Shown: positions 10,500 through 23,019 of the stretch, piece by piece
How positions within the stretch are numbered: position 1 is the first letter of the stretch
How the letters are laid out: every line of letters starts with the position of its first letter
Assembly (NCBI GenBank): GCA_964016885.1
Contig: OZ024742.1
Coordinates: forward strand, 118,700,396 to 118,764,395
Direction of reading: 5' to 3'
Source: Eledone cirrhosa
Lineage: Eukaryota; Mollusca; Cephalopoda; Octopoda; Eledonidae
Length of the DNA: 64,000 bases
Program-made: the position numbers and the translations under genes
The notes under the pieces: generated by a model
What the model was told of the DNA's origin: nothing
The model's input: only the letters and a program-made list of their open reading frames with translations
Databases searched by the model: none

Positions 10500-12433
10500 T
10501 ATCCGGATAGTAAACCAAGTAATACAGAATGGGTTCATACCAAATGACTGGCGTAGCAGCAACATCATTAACTGCTACAAGGGTAACGGAGATGCTCTAG
10601 ATAGGGGAAACTATAAGGCTTTAAGTTAGTTGACCAGGTCATGAAGGTCACAGAAAGAGTTATAGCGCAACTAATCAGAGAGCGAATTGATCTAGATGAA
10701 ATGCAGTTTGGGTTTGTTTGTGTCAGGTAAAAGTACCACAGACGCTCTTTTTCTTGTACGACAACTACAGAAGTACCTAGCTAAAAGTAAACCTGTCTAC
10801 TTATCTTTTGTTGACTTGGAGAAAGCCTTTGACAGAGTCTCCCGCTTGACTATCTGATGGGCTCTTAGAAAACTAGGTGTTGATGAATGGCTTGTGAGAG
10901 CTATACAAGCCATGTACAAAGAAACAGTCAGCAAGGTTAGAATTAACAACGAATATAGTGAAGAATTTAGCATAAAAGTTGGTATTCATCAAGGCTCTGT
11001 CCTTAGCCCCCTCCTATTTATTATCGCCCTTCAGGCTATAACAGAGGAGTTCAAGACCGGCTGCCCATGGGAACTTCTATACGCAGATGATCTAACTCTC
11101 ATAGCTGAATCGGTGGCTGAAATAGAGAAGAAATTCCAAACATGGAAGCATGGCTTAGAATCAAAAGGCCTTAAAGTTAACTCGTCTAAGACTAAAGTTC
11201 TAGTATGTAGAAAGGAAAATAGAGACAGATGCCCTCTGGGAAATGGCTATGCTCAGTGTGTAGGAAAGGAGTAGGCAGAAATTCCATTTTCTGTCCCAAA
11301 TGCAAACTATGGATACATAAAAGATGTAGTGGGATCACAGGTAAGCTATCTAAGAACGTAGATTTTATATGTGGCTGATGCTCAGGTGCAATAAGTAACA
11401 AGTGCCCACAGGATACTAGCTCCTTCAATTGCCCAGATGGTTCTATAGAAATAGTGGACACCTTGGTGACAAAATCAGCAGTGGTGGAGGGTGCTCTGAA
11501 AGTACAGTAGCCAAAGTCAGAATGGGATGGAAAAAGTTCAGAGAGCTTATACCACTATTGGCACTAAAGGTTTCTCTTTAAAAATGAAAGGCAGATTGTA
11601 TGATGCCTGCATACGAACAGCAATGTTACATGGCAGTGGGACTTGAGCATTGTGTGCAGAGGACCTGCGCAGACTGGAGAGGAACGAAGCTTGCATGCTC
11701 TGTTGGGTGTGTAATAGTAATATACGCGAACAGCAAAGCGTAAATGAACTAAGTGAGAAATTAGGAATAAGAGGGATCAGATGCTGTATACTCGAGAGAA
11801 GACTACATTGGTATGGTCACGTGATGCGCATGAAAGACGACAGCTGTATAAAAAAGTGCAGGGCGATCAAAATTGATGGAAGTTACGGAGTAGGTAGACC
11901 CAGAAAAACCTGGGACGATTTGATAAATTCCGACCTTACACACTTACACCTCTCTAATACAATGTCACTGGACCGAGATCTTTGGCGCTACGCAGTAATA
12001 CAGAAGACCCGCCTTGCCTATGTACAAAGCGAAACCTACAGTCAGTAGGCACCTCTTAACCAAATATACACCCCCATCCGACTACCCCCCCCCCCCCCCC
12101 CCCCACTCCCACCAACACCACCCTTTCTCTGTAAAGTTATGTTGGTACCACAACATCCAGTCCTAAATAAATGAGGTTGTGTAGGTGTCACGACAAAAAA
12201 AAACACACAGTCCACGCTGTAATGTGGCCGTGTAAGTAACACGGTAAAAACCTCCCAGTCCACACTGTAAACGTGGTTGGTGTTAGGAAGGGCATCCAGC
12301 CATAGAAAACCTGCCAGACAGTCCTATACGAGCGAGACACGGTCACCCAACCAATCTTGCCTCAAGTGGGACAATTCCCATCTAAACCCATGCTAGCGTG
12401 GAAGATGGACGTTAAACGATGATGATGATACTA
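10500..12433 (+). mobile_element. RTE-like LINE nested in the hAT element (copy C)
   Basis: The 5' end is truncated in the region just before the RT (NQVIQNG...NDW, about 10510-10550). RT, finger and C-terminal segments follow in order but in several frames. The best frame, 10894-11274, carries GIHQGSVLSPLLFIIALQAI and an intact YADD. The C-terminal frame 11650-12048 carries RLERNEACMLCWVC and RWYGHVMRMKDDSC-like HWYGHVMRMKDDSC. A stop replaces Trp near 10856 and a base insertion disrupts the PGRG block. The 3' tail holds an 18-bp-scale poly-C run (about 12087-12104), two tail units, GGGCATCCAGCC, and ends in GATGATGATGATA. It is more diverged than copies A and B. Confidence 0.88.
12087..12104 (+). 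repeat. Poly-C tract
   Basis: An uninterrupted run of C within the 3' tail of LINE copy C. Length is approximate, as such runs are assembly-prone. Confidence 0.85.
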
Positions 12434-12884
12434 TGCATAAATGAATATTATATAATTTTTTTTATTTTACTATATATATAATATGTATCATTTGATATTT
12501 AATATACTATTATAACATCTCTACAGCCCCCTAGACCACCTCAAGGCTCACCGGGGGGTGGTAGCGCCACTTTGAGAATCTCTGCTCTATCTTATCTACT
12601 CAATGCAAATTCTGCAACAGATTTTTTACATATGCTGTCTATAGCCTGCCTTTTGCCAAGAGCAGGGATCAACAACATTTTGAAACAGCCGACTTTCAAT
12701 TTTCTTTTTGGTTTTACCCATGACCCACATGTATATTATATTATATCTTACATATAAAACTTTGAAACTGTCCAAGACCCACAGAGATCACATCAATGGT
12801 TCACTTTGTTGCCAACCCCTACCCTATATAGAGAAAACATCTAAAGCGGTTCTTGCAGCTCTATTGAACCAGGTCATCATCATG

Positions 12885-13480
12885 TCAAAGATTTCAAAAT
12901 ATCCAATTGTGTGTATTTGTGTTATCGCCTTAAAAACTATAATGAATAGTTGGGGATAAAGTCACAGCTTTGTTGGACACGTTTTTTTACTGAGTTTTTC
13001 ACTAAATTTGCTGCCAATCTTACAACACCATACTATATGTTTTAAACTTCTTGTATGTCATTAATTTACACCTGGTTTTCTCAATCTCCACCAAACTACA
13101 GGGTTTTCTCCAAATCAATGAATGCAAAGTTAAATTCTTAACTAAGAATGCTTCATGCAGTTGTCTCACTATAAATATGGTATCTGTAACCCATGTCTCT
13201 GTACAAACCCAAACTACCCAAAACCAGCCTGATTCTATTCTGCACTAACTTTGCTCTGACTCTTACAACAGCTTTTATTATTGTGTCCATTAGATTTAGG
13301 CCTCTATAATTGTCTCTCTCCCATACATCTTTGCTCTTTAAGCAGTTTGCAATGCTATTTTGCCCTGTCCGTTATTGGAGATAGTTCCAGAGTACACTAC
13401 TATAAACAACAGCCAAATCTTCCTCTTATCACATCCTACCAATTTTTAAAGGGGAAAGGACACACTGGATAATTATAGTC
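12885..13480 (-). mobile_element. Old RTE-like LINE RT relic
   Basis: The reverse complement retains scattered RT blocks across frames: RDNYRGLNLMDTIIKAVVRVRAKLV, then a gap, NFAFIDLEKTL (from FAFVDLEKAFDRV) and AANLVKNSVKKRVQQSCDF-like sequence where the palm should be. Several stops are present. This is a much older insertion of the same family as copies A-C. Confidence 0.65.
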
Positions 13481-15690
13481 CTAAAAACACTGTCTGGAGA
13501 AGAAAAGATGGAATGATCACAGCTGGAATGTCTTTGATCATAGGTTTACTCAGTCAGAGTTGAACTGAGGTTAAACAACAACATTTCATATGATCCATTA
13601 AAGAAACTTTTACATGATAAAGGCATTTTTTTTTTCCCAACAAAGGACTTTCTATGAAACATTTATACATTTCCTCTTGTGAAACACAAATTTAAACAAT
13701 TTTTGCAGGTGGCAATTGTCACTAGTTTTCTCAGATGCTAGTGTTTTTTGTAGTTTACCTTCCTGGTTAATGAGTCCCACTCCTTCACAGTTAAAAATAT
13801 CTAATAAAAAAGAACCTATACTACAGTGAAAGTCTTTTTACAGCTGATTGTCCTTTTCCTCACTATTAAACCATTAAATAAGTATTGTAGCTACTGTTCA
13901 GTTAAATTGAATTAGGCAAATAAAGATCCTACTATTATACCATTCAGAGTATTGGAATTTATATCTCTGGTCCCAAATCTGAACTGCTCAACTATGTTAT
14001 TCTTATTAACTTATTTACTGCTAGACTCTACAGGGAATGAGAATTATCAAGTTTCCTATGAAATAAAAAAACAAAACAACTGTAACAACTATTCACAATT
14101 TGACCTAGTGGATTAATATGAAAATGGACACCAGTGTATAATTTCTGTTTTACTCACATTTGTTAGCTATTTCATTGGCTACAGCTGGTGTTATGCAATT
14201 TCTTTAAATTCAATAGAATCTACTTTTTTTTATATTTCAATATTGTATATTTAGAAAACTCAACACAAATAGTGTTAAAAGTAGATCAAATCTCCTAGTT
14301 GTTTCACTATGAAAAATATTTGGTAATTTAATTTGGTCACTGTTTTATTTTTCTACTTTTATTAACATTAAAAGATTATTGATTCTAATCTTAGTTTTAT
14401 CAAATTCTTTTACTGCCATTAAATGGATGACATTCTACTCCTTTATTTATTTTGTATTTTTATCAAGCTTGCTGAGATATATTTTCCCTTGTATGTCTTA
14501 GTATCACTGTTACTTTAGAAATCATTCTGTATGCTACTTTACTTGATATTTTGTACATACTTTAGTATGTTTATAATTGTAAAATATTTATAGAATAGAA
14601 TAGCAAAATATAAACAATCTGGGTATATTATTGTTATATAACAGAAGAGTGGAGTTGAAAGTTCTGTAAGTCAGTTACCCTGCTTATTTTTCCCTTTAGT
14701 TTTAATAGATAATTGTTTTATTTCTTATATATGGTGATGCATTTAACCCAAATGAATTATCAACATAGATTACAATAAAATAAAATAGAATGCCTTCTAT
14801 ACTACTAAAAACAACTGTTTAGTATTATTGAGCTATGACATGTTAACTCTTAGTGTCCTGTACTGCAAGAAACCACATTAACAAGGCATTTTTGAAATGT
14901 TCAAAGCAGCACTGAGTGCATCACATTGAAATTTAAAGTTTTTACTTCAGTTTACTACAAACTTTTACAACGATCTGCCCACCAGTAAATATACTATAAA
15001 CTTTTAAATTAACAGCAGATTTTAGATATTTTCTACTAAATCATTACCAGATGTTAAATGTTAATAGAATAATTGTCAACTAATTTTCAGCAAGTTAGTG
15101 AACACTTAATGAATAACATATCTTGGAGGTTAGATGTATTTTGGGATATAATTGGAGCACATATAGTTTTAGAGACACAGATATCTTTTTATATGTTGAT
15201 GTATCCAGTACTACCTAACATTTTGGTCCCTTATTTTGAGGTATATTTAATCCACTGATTCTCAACGCGGCATCAGATTTACCATCATCATCATCATACG
15301 TCCACTTTTCCCTGATTGCGGGTCCTATTCACCATATTAGTTTTAATTAATGATCAGGAGATTTAAATACAAAAATAACCACATTAAAGCTATTATTATA
15401 TTACATGCTATTGAATGAATCTCATATTACTTAAATCAGTTTATTTCAGCACAGAAGCAGAGGGTGCACACCATTAGAATCTATTGTAATTGTAATTAAA
15501 AAATAAGCATAAACCATATAAAACAAATCAGCCATCCAACACATGCAGAACTTCTTTTATAGGATTTTCCAGAGGATGATTTACCAAAACAGTCCTTCTG
15601 GAGGTTCCAGCAGTAATCTGCCGTTACATATTCCACTTTCTCTGCTACTTCTCTTCTATTGTCTTTATATCCTGATGAAATAGTTTTCCT
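13481..15690. other. Intron stretch with little recognisable
   Basis: Part of the 10-kb intron of the LIM gene. AT-rich, no convincing ORF. A short tail-like piece (CATCATCATCATCATACGTC, about 15284-15305) is the only repeat I see. Confidence 0.5.
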
Positions 15691-16260
15691 AAATCATTAT
15701 TCTTTTCTGGAAGGTGATCTATGTAACTGGAGGTAATGGATCTTGATACACATGTTACAGCCAATCTTTATAAAATTGGAGAGCATGTCCTCTAACTTGG
15801 CCAAAATTTTGAACTCTGCATTTAGTAGAATTATGGGCCTGAAATTATTTATGTAGTCCCCCTTGTTCGGGTCCTTTCTCAGCAGCGTTACCGCTCCTCA
15901 ACTCACAGAACTGGGAATTCAGTTGCAGTAGACATCTGCCAAAAGGCTGCTGAACAAGTCTGACACGTGAACATAAAGCTTGTATGGCAGACCATCCAAA
16001 CCAGGCGATTTACACCTCGTGTAATTAGTCATTACATCCCATATTTCAGCGGTTGTTATTGGCCTTTCGCAGCAATCCACCTCCATTGTCAAGAGCCATG
16101 GCAGGCTGTCAAGGTAATGAAAAGTCCATCCCATGCCCGCCACTGCTTTCAATCAGTTGAGCAAATTACTGCTGAAAGGCTGCACACATCTGCTTTGTTG
16201 TCACACTGTGCCTCTGCCATTTGGGCCCATTGAACGGCTTTCATCCCTTCATGTCTAAGA
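15690..16260 (-). mobile_element. LINE RT N-terminal fragment, different family
   Basis: The minus strand encodes ITTAEIWDVMTNYTRCKSPG, LDGLPYKLYVHVSDLF, then (after an in-frame stop) GAVTLLRKDPNKGDYINNFR and PIILLNAEFKILAKLEDML. This is the 'KSPGxDGLPxxFY ... VTLLxKxxxxGDxxNxRPIxLLNxxxKILAK' region of non-LTR reverse transcriptases. It differs from the RTE-like copies and resembles the Tx1/L1 side of the family by motif. Stops and truncation on both sides make it a relic. The ORF from 16152 to 15919 is part of it. Confidence 0.7.
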
Positions 16261-16815
16261 GCCATGAGTAATTGTTAAAATAGTTTGGTTTCATTTTTTG
16301 GTGGGGATAGGGGAGTAAACAACAGCAAACTAGTTTAATGTAAAAGTCTAACATTTGGACTTATTGTGCTCTCTTCTAAATAGCCTACCGAAATAATCCA
16401 ATTCCTCCAAAAACATAAGCTATGTGCCACCTTATTCAGTTCCATGTAATGGTTTCATAGAACAGACATATTTTTAGCAATAATTTTAACACCAAACACA
16501 ATGTTGAATGATATACTGAGGCAATGTTTTTAGTAGCTGATTCTGTAATATAGTTTTTCACTATATATAAAGAGATTAGCTGAGTGTATTTTGGTTTAGA
16601 ATAGGTACATCTTATACCTGCATGTAAGAGACAACTAAAAGACTTGGCATCAGGAAGGACATACCAAAAGTAGTGTTATTCATCTTGTTTTATTTTTTTT
16701 TTTTCATGTTGTTTACCTTTTTGTCAGTCTTATTAAAATGCAAATATGACATTGGAAATGTTACTCTTGAGTTGCTTTAAATGATTCGTGAATTTTAAAA
16801 TATTTCTCTCTTCAG

Positions 16816-16883
16816 GCCGTACTCTGCGAGGAAAAGCATTTTACAATGTCCATGGAAAAGTTTACTGTGAAGAAGATTACCTC
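16816..16883 (+). CDS. jub: Ajuba-family LIM protein, exon: LIM1 second half
   Basis: Acceptor CTCTCTTCAG, donor GTAAGTT. It completes the Gly codon split at 6763, then reads [20 protein letters not shown] and YL. It supplies the last C-x2-D pair of LIM1 (CEED). The intron before it is 10,052 bp and holds two LINEs and a hAT. Confidence 0.93.
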
Positions 16884-17359
16884 GTAAGTTAATGTTATTT
16901 TATTAAGATAATTATAAGTTTAAATGTAATATTAGTAGTGACTTTTCATAACAGTGATTAGAAAATATCATTGATATAATATTTGCCATTTTATATTCTC
17001 ATACCAATGATATTTGACTATATCCCACCATTCTGGAATCCTATTTTGTCACACACTATTGTTTACCACTGTTATTCGTCTTACTTTCTTTAGCCTGAGT
17101 TCTTTGGAAAGGCATTGCTGTAAGTTTTGTCAATTTCATAATTTCATTATCTTTCCTTTTTTCCTGATTTAATTTTTGGGGTTTCTATGTGGGTGCCCAT
17201 ATGATGTGTTTAAGATTCAGAGTAACACAATAAATTGTTGGTATTATTATAAGTTTTTCAGTAAACTATTAGCTTTATTATACCATTTTTGTAAAGATAT
17301 ATTTAATTAAAAAATATATAATTTGAAAATTCATATTTATTGAGCTTTATAGATTTTCT

Positions 17360-17580
17360 GATTCTACATCATCACAATTTTATGTTTGTTTTTCTATGTT
17401 GGTCTTGATTGGGTGGGAACATCTCATTACTTGCTTAGGTCTATTGATATCTGACACACTCAACGACAGAAAACCACATGTATGTTTAGGAGGGATACAG
17501 TTCTATTGTTGACCATTTTACATGGACTGGGTGCATTTTATCAGATCACCAGTAGAATTAAAGTCTCCTCTACTTCTTTA
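17360..17580 (-). repeat. Decayed LINE/SINE tail
   Basis: Starts with CATCATCACAATTTTATG and continues with 'CTATGTTGGTCTTGATTGGG' in place of the usual CATGCTAGCATGGGTTGG block. Very degenerate. Confidence 0.35.
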
Positions 17581-17999
17581 TCAGATTTAATTTAGAGTTA
17601 TTGCTCTATTAAATATGTTGACTTTGTTATGGTTTGCAGAATCCATGTTTCCTTTGTGTGATTAGGGTACAGCTCTTTTCAAAGGGTGCCTAACTTTCTA
17701 GATGTGTCACTTTAACTACAGTTGGGAAGCTTTATCTCTTAATAATGTTGTGGGGGAGTTAGTTACCAATGAGACTCATTGTGATAGTATAAGGCCACTG
17801 GTTGTTGCTGTGATATTAGGAGGGGAACCTTAATTAATAGGAGGAGCCCAGGTTTAATACAATTGGAATATCAGCTTTCCAGATAGGTCATTTTCGCTAC
17901 AGCTGAGAAGCTGATAGGATGCATATATCAACCACTATTGATAATTTCTAAATATTTTAATAACAGCAACAATTTTCAACTCAGTATTTTCACAGAAAA

Positions 18000-19000
18000 A
18001 AAGCTTCCTGTTTCTCCAGTTATAAGGAGAAATGGCAGTGATGGCAACAAAAATAGCCCCTTACCAACAGCTTAAGTTGGCTGATTGATGCATCTACAAC
18101 ACCAGAACCACTAGCAATAACACAAACATAAAAAATACAGAAGCTGAGGCAGCAAAAGCAACATAGACAGCAGCATAATTTCTGCTATAACTGAAACTGC
18201 TTCCACTGTAGCCAATACATCTGTCACCTCCAAAGGCAGCCACTGTAGCAGCAACCATAATAACAATGGATACAATAAAGCAGCTACAAGGACTGGGTCT
18301 TTTAGTAGTGAAGCAACAGTCACTGAGCAACTAGAAATATAATGAAAATCTTGCAAACATATCTAAAAAGAGGACAGGAGAGTCATTTTGGTTGTCACAA
18401 ATAGTAAAGCAGGATGTCAACTGTAATATATCTGTGCATAAGCAATGCATGCCAAGATGGAAAAATGCCTGAATACAGTATAGAAGCAAAAACCTTTGTT
18501 ACTTGTGCTAAGCAGCATGAACCATGAAGGTTAGAGCCCTCACAGAGGCCAAAACCAAGTCTCACCAATTTTCATAATAGACATGGATTGGTGAGTAACA
18601 AAGGTGACGGTGGTTGATATGTCACAAAAAATTAGCACCTGATATTTAATAACTGGTGGTAACAGGCTTTATCAGGAGAAGTGATTGGATATGGGGCTCT
18701 TAGTCCTAATAGTTTTGAAAAAACTTGAAAGCATCTTGGACCTGACCAAGCTACCGAAAAGGTATTCAGTAGAAGAGAGAACATGCATGTACCATGAACC
18801 ACCTAATAATCTTCTGCTGACAGCAGAGGACAAATGAAGGAAGGCCCATACTGATTCTAATTCCACAACATCAGAAACTCCCCAAAATAATAACAACAGT
18901 AGCAGACCCCACCAACACAACAATCCAGAGAGATAGTTCCACCTCAACTAAAAAAGTCCCCCACCTCCTCATCTTCCCTCTGTTTTAGGCTTTTCCAACT
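18000..19000. other. Unassigned intronic stretch, possibly decayed element
   Basis: Less AT-rich than its surroundings. The + strand has a stop-free run of about 45 codons rich in Ser, Thr and Asn near 18170-18330, followed by fragments. I do not recognise a domain. A worn-down ORF1 of a retroelement is possible but not shown. Confidence 0.3.
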
Positions 19001-19429
19001 CCAGGATCATCTTTGAGTGACAAGATTAAGACAAGCCCATTCCAAGACATCATTATTGTTAAGGCAAAGAGGAAAATAGAAACACAAAAATACACATTAA
19101 AAAATAACAATAAAATCAATAGCTGCAGCAACACCAACAACCAAATAACTGTTTATCAATAACAGCAAAACTTGATTTTATGGTATAGTTAATTGTTCAT
19201 TACAAATCTCAAATGAAATAGATTGGATACTGATTATAGACATTGATTAGTTTGTATATTGGTTATATCAACTTTGATATTGGTTAAATAGGCTTTGATT
19301 ATTGTATCTTTAAACTGCTTGACACTGCTAAATAAGATACATTTTTGCATTGTTAAAGGTTTTTTATTCAATTTGACAATTTGTCTTCATTACTTATATT
19401 TCTATACCAATTAGCTATTTTTACATATG

Positions 19430-19790
19430 TCATCATCATCGTTTTTTCATCTGCTTTTCCCACTTGCATAGGTGGGATGGGTCCTTTTTAGCACAGCATT
19501 TCTCCACTCATAGTGTTCCTTCTTTTCCTCTGTAAGTTTCAGCAATATGAGATCAGCTCTCACCACCTCAACCCAGGTCTTCCTTGGACTTCCTCTTCTG
19601 CAGATTCCTTCTACTGAGATTTCTTGGTACTTCTTCACCTAGCAATAATCATCCATATGCATCACGTGTCCATACCAGCACAGTCTTTACCCTTGCACAC
19701 TACTTCTGATTCCTCTTAAACCCAGTTTTTCTCTCAATTCATCCAAACTTGTTCAGGTTGTTTCATATTGCAAAATTGCACTTTCCACTG
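19430..19790 (-). mobile_element. RTE-like LINE, 3'-terminal fragment
   Basis: The minus strand encodes KKYQEISVEGICRRGSPRKT, WVEVVRADLILLKLTEEKKE, WRNAVLKRTHPTYASGKSR, followed by a GATGATG tail (19430-19445 on the + strand as CATCATCATCG). This is the C-terminal end of an RTE-like polyprotein, as in copy D at 60545-61690. Further right, GTGTCCATACCAGCACAG corresponds to the degraded WYGHVM block. Confidence 0.7.
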
Positions 19791-19799
19791 TACTTTTTA

Positions 19800-20850
19800 T
19801 GCCACACTTTTCCAGCTGACCATCGATCTTTCTATAAACCTAATAACATTGTCTGGCACTGGAGTAAATGCTAGACACTCTAATATTCAATTTTAGAGGA
19901 CCATGTCATAGGCTTTCTTATAGTTCATCCACACCATGGCTAAGTTCTTGTGCCACTCTTTAAAATCTGTAAGGATTGTTTTAGCAATCAACAGTTGATA
20001 TTTTGTACCCCTTGTTCTTTTTGCATCCTTTCTGCTCTTCCACTAGAATTTAATTCTCCTTGATGAACTTATACACAGTCCCTAAAATGATTTGTCATTA
20101 GTGTCCACGTTAGTGGCAAGCAAGATATGGGTCTAAAATTATCTACTACATTGCCTTTAGCAGGATCCTTCTGAGATGTTAAATATGGCTTTCTAATTCT
20201 TCTCTTCCACCATGGTTCCTTCCCTTATTTTCCCATTCAATGGATTTACAAATCCTATTTTCCTTGCAACAAACACAACCATAGCACTAATAAGTTTATT
20301 TGTATCAGATATATTTTCCCTTCTAATATCTGTCAGTACCTCATTCACCCTTTTTGTCGATTCATTCAGAAATGTTCTATCCACCTTCTCCAGTCCCTGT
20401 ATTTGGTTCAAATGACCCTCTTTCATGATCTCAATGATCTCATTAATCATCTTATTCTTTTCACTCCTTTCATTCTGCTCTATGATACTGATTATCAACT
20501 CTGTTTTAAGCTCTTTCTCATTCACCCCATTCGTCACAATTTCACCAGTCTCATGATCTTTGTTCTCAGATGTGACTGCTACAGATAATCACTCCTTATT
20601 TCTTCCAACTCGATCTCTGTTAGCCAACTGTTTTGTCAAATCATCAGCATCTGGTCACATAGTCTTTGTTCCGTCACTTTCAACTCTTGTCTCTCCTTCC
20701 AGATGTTATGCATTTGGTTTCTGTAACCACTTACAGGTTTTCCCCTTATCATCGACAGGCCTATTAAAAAAAACAGCTCTCCATTATAGCAACATTCAGT
20801 TTTTTCGACCATCCTGTTCTGGCAGTAGTTGAGTAACGACTAGGCCCATG
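19800..20850 (-). mobile_element. Second LINE type, N-terminal and RT part
   Basis: The minus strand reads, from 20850 down: a piece with NRPVDDKGKTCKWLQKPNA, then a 114-codon open stretch (20537-20193) rich in Glu/Lys/Asn with QIQGLEKVDRTFLNESTKRV and TNKLISAMVVFVARKIGF. After this come [20 protein letters not shown] and a broken palm start (LAMVWMNYKKAYDMVL across a frameshift). The '[14 protein letters not shown] ... YKKAYDMV' order is that of a non-LTR family distinct from the RTE-like copies; I associate it with R4/Dong-like elements, not firmly. Frameshifts and stops occur after the RT start. Confidence 0.6.
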
Positions 20851-21225
20851 TTGCTCACCCATGGGACACCTGTCAGACAAGACACCCTCAGCATTTCTGC
20901 CTCCAGCATCATTCACTGTTATTTCTAATCAAATGTTTTTCCATTTCCCTCAAAATGAGGTTAGTGTTGAAGAGGTGCCACAACCACCAGTATTTTTTTA
21001 TCAAGACACCATCTCTAGAAGGTGTTTTAAACAACTCAAAGGAGCCCTCAGACCTTAAAATTGAGGCGAGATATTCTGCACTGGACACCAATGTAGTACT
21101 CTATACTTCCCAGCATTATTCTTATTATTCTTGTTTACATGTTTCCCGAGCTGTGTATATGTTGTTGTTACTATTGATGTTATTGTTATTGCCTTATTAT
21201 TATTAATTTTTTTTTTTGCTTTTAG

Positions 21226-21288
21226 TATTCTGGTTTTCAACAAACTGCTGACAAATGCTGTGTTTGTGGTCATTTGATTATGGATATG
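21226..21288 (+). CDS. jub: Ajuba-family LIM protein, exon: LIM2 start
   Basis: Acceptor TTGCTTTTAG, donor GTAGGTT. 63 bases, phase 0, encoding YSGFQQTADKCCVCGHLIMD M. CCVCGHLI is the first C-x2-C pair of LIM2. The spacer between LIM1 and LIM2 (YLYSGFQQTADK) is short, as in the Ajuba family. Confidence 0.92.
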
Positions 21289-21354
21289 GTAGGTTTTAAT
21301 GACTTCTAGGCAGATACACATTTGCTTAAATTTTATTTAGTTTCTTTCACTTGC

Positions 21355-21805
21355 ATAAATGTTGTGTGTGTGTGTTGTGACAGTGTGTCTATGTAGCAGT
21401 GTGTGCTTGTGTGTTGTGACTGAATCTGTGTTTTATAGCAGTGTGTGTTCTGGTGGTGTGTCTGTATGTTGTAACAGTGTGTCTGTATGTTGTAACAGTG
21501 TCTATATGTTGTAACCATGTGTGGGTATGTTGTAACAGTGTGTCTATATGTTGTGACAGTGTCTATGTTGTAACAGTGTGTCTATGTTGTAACAATGTGT
21601 ATGTATGTTGTAACAGTGAGTCTATATGTTGTAACTGTGTATGTATGTTGTAACCATGTGTCTGTATGTTGTAACCATGTGTCTGTATGTTGTAACAGTG
21701 TGTCTATATGTTGTAACAGTGTGTCTATATGTTGTAACAGTGTGTGGGTATGTTGTAACAGTGTGTCTATATGTTGTAACAATGTGTATGTTGTAACCAC
21801 GTGTG
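21355..21805. repeat. Minisatellite, about 20-bp unit
   Basis: About twenty imperfect copies of a unit close to GTGTGTCTATATGTTGTAAC, with variants lacking a few bases. It begins about 67 bp after the exon ending at 21288. The open frames across it (CCNSVSICCNSV type and its complement) are repeat artefacts, not genes. Confidence 0.85.
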
Positions 21806-22234
21806 TGTTGTGGCTGGGTATGTGTATTTTAGTAATATCTTATTCATTCAGTGTTATTTTTCTTAGAAGTTCTAATCTCTAATTATTACATCTCTCTCTA
21901 TGATGCAACCATAAAATAATTATATTACCAAACTCATCAATTTCTCCCTTTATAAGAATATAACCCAATCTTCTGTTCCCATATTTCTAATAATATACAC
22001 TTACTATAATTTCTAGATAATTTTGAAAAGAACCAAATATTTGATGTTCAGAATATAACTTAAAAAAGTTCATACTTAAAATAATGATGGGAGGTTTTTA
22101 GATGAATATAAACACTTTAATACAACCAGCTTAGTACTGTACAACCAGCAGCGATTTGGTGTAGAAAGTGTTAAGAAAACAAATATGTTTTTGTTTTTTT
22201 AAGTATAAAAATAAATATTTTATTTTGTTTTCAG

Positions 22235-22365
22235 ATCTTACAAGCAATGGGTAAAGCTTACCATCCTGGCTGTTTCCGCTGCTGTCAATGTAATGAATGT
22301 TTAGATGGTGTACCTTTTACAATTGATGTAGAAAACAACATATATTGTGTTGCTGATTATCATAG
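22235..22365 (+). CDS. jub: Ajuba-family LIM protein, exon: rest of LIM2
   Basis: Acceptor TTTTGTTTTCAG, donor GTATTT after CATAG. 131 bases, ending in phase 2. It encodes [40 protein letters not shown] and DYH. It supplies H-x2-C-x2-C-x2-C ([10 protein letters not shown]) and the closing C-x2-D (CVAD) of LIM2. Confidence 0.93.
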
Positions 22366-22629
22366 GTATTTTATTATTATATATATTTATGAATTTGATT
22401 TGCAAGATTCTTGATGTGAAATCATGTGTTGAAACATATATTTGAGGATGGTCATTTTGCCAATAAAAAGAGATGGAGTAAACAAAATAAGACCAGAAAG
22501 AAGAGGGAGCACAGAGAAGAAAAACAAATAGTCATTGAGGAGGTCACAGAATGTGTGATGAAAGGGTTAAGTGAAAGTCAAATAGTGTGTGTGTTTGTTT
22601 TGACAACTGGTCATCTCCAAATATAACTA

Positions 22630-22700
22630 ATATCATCATCATCATCATCTTCGTTTAACGTCCATTTTCCACGCTAGCATGGGTTATATATATATATGCT
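22630..22700 (-). repeat. LINE/SINE tail fragment
   Basis: CATCATCATCATCATCTTCG followed by TTTAACGTCCATTTTCCACG and CTAGCATGGGTT, the reverse complement of the common 3' end. It breaks off into a short (TA)n run. Confidence 0.65.
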
Positions 22701-23019
22701 TACATAGTCTAAGATTCCTAATTTGCCATATTTAATTTTTGCATGGGATAAATGAGGTGTTTTGTGTCAGGTTTTTCTATAGCCAGATATCCATTCTAGT
22801 GCCATTCCATACCTTATTCTAGGTATGGTATATGCTGCTGACATTTGGCAAACTGCTACATTATAGCACATATTTATTGAAGACAGTCACCACTGACTTT
22901 ATAAATGGTATTGATATGATATTGGCATTGACTGAGGCTTCTGTCCCCGCCCTCTCTCTAATGGTGATTTACCTGGCTTATTCAACTATTTTAATTTGCA
23001 TTGTAGCAACTTTTGATAA

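Larger units (their letters stand above)
10376..12584. mobile_element. hAT (Buster-like) element interrupted by a LINE
   Basis: The ends are inverted repeats: left CAGAGGGTCTCAAA, right (reverse complement) CAGAGATTCTCAAA, 12 of 14 identical. Identical 8-bp duplications CTCTATCT flank it at 10368-10375 and 12585-12592. An 8-bp duplication with central TA fits hAT elements, specifically the nnnTAnnn pattern described for the Buster group. Without the nested LINE the element is only about 280 bp, so it is non-autonomous. The LINE occupies about 10500-12433. Confidence 0.85.

Noticed and set aside
18672..21091. Similarity between minus-strand ORFs 18672-18947 and 20909-21091 (SS-EYL--S--RS---FK)
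   Set aside because: At the DNA level the match is weak and short; I could not show common origin.
21333..21882. Cys-rich and His/Thr-rich ORFs on both strands
   Set aside because: Translation of the 20-bp minisatellite.
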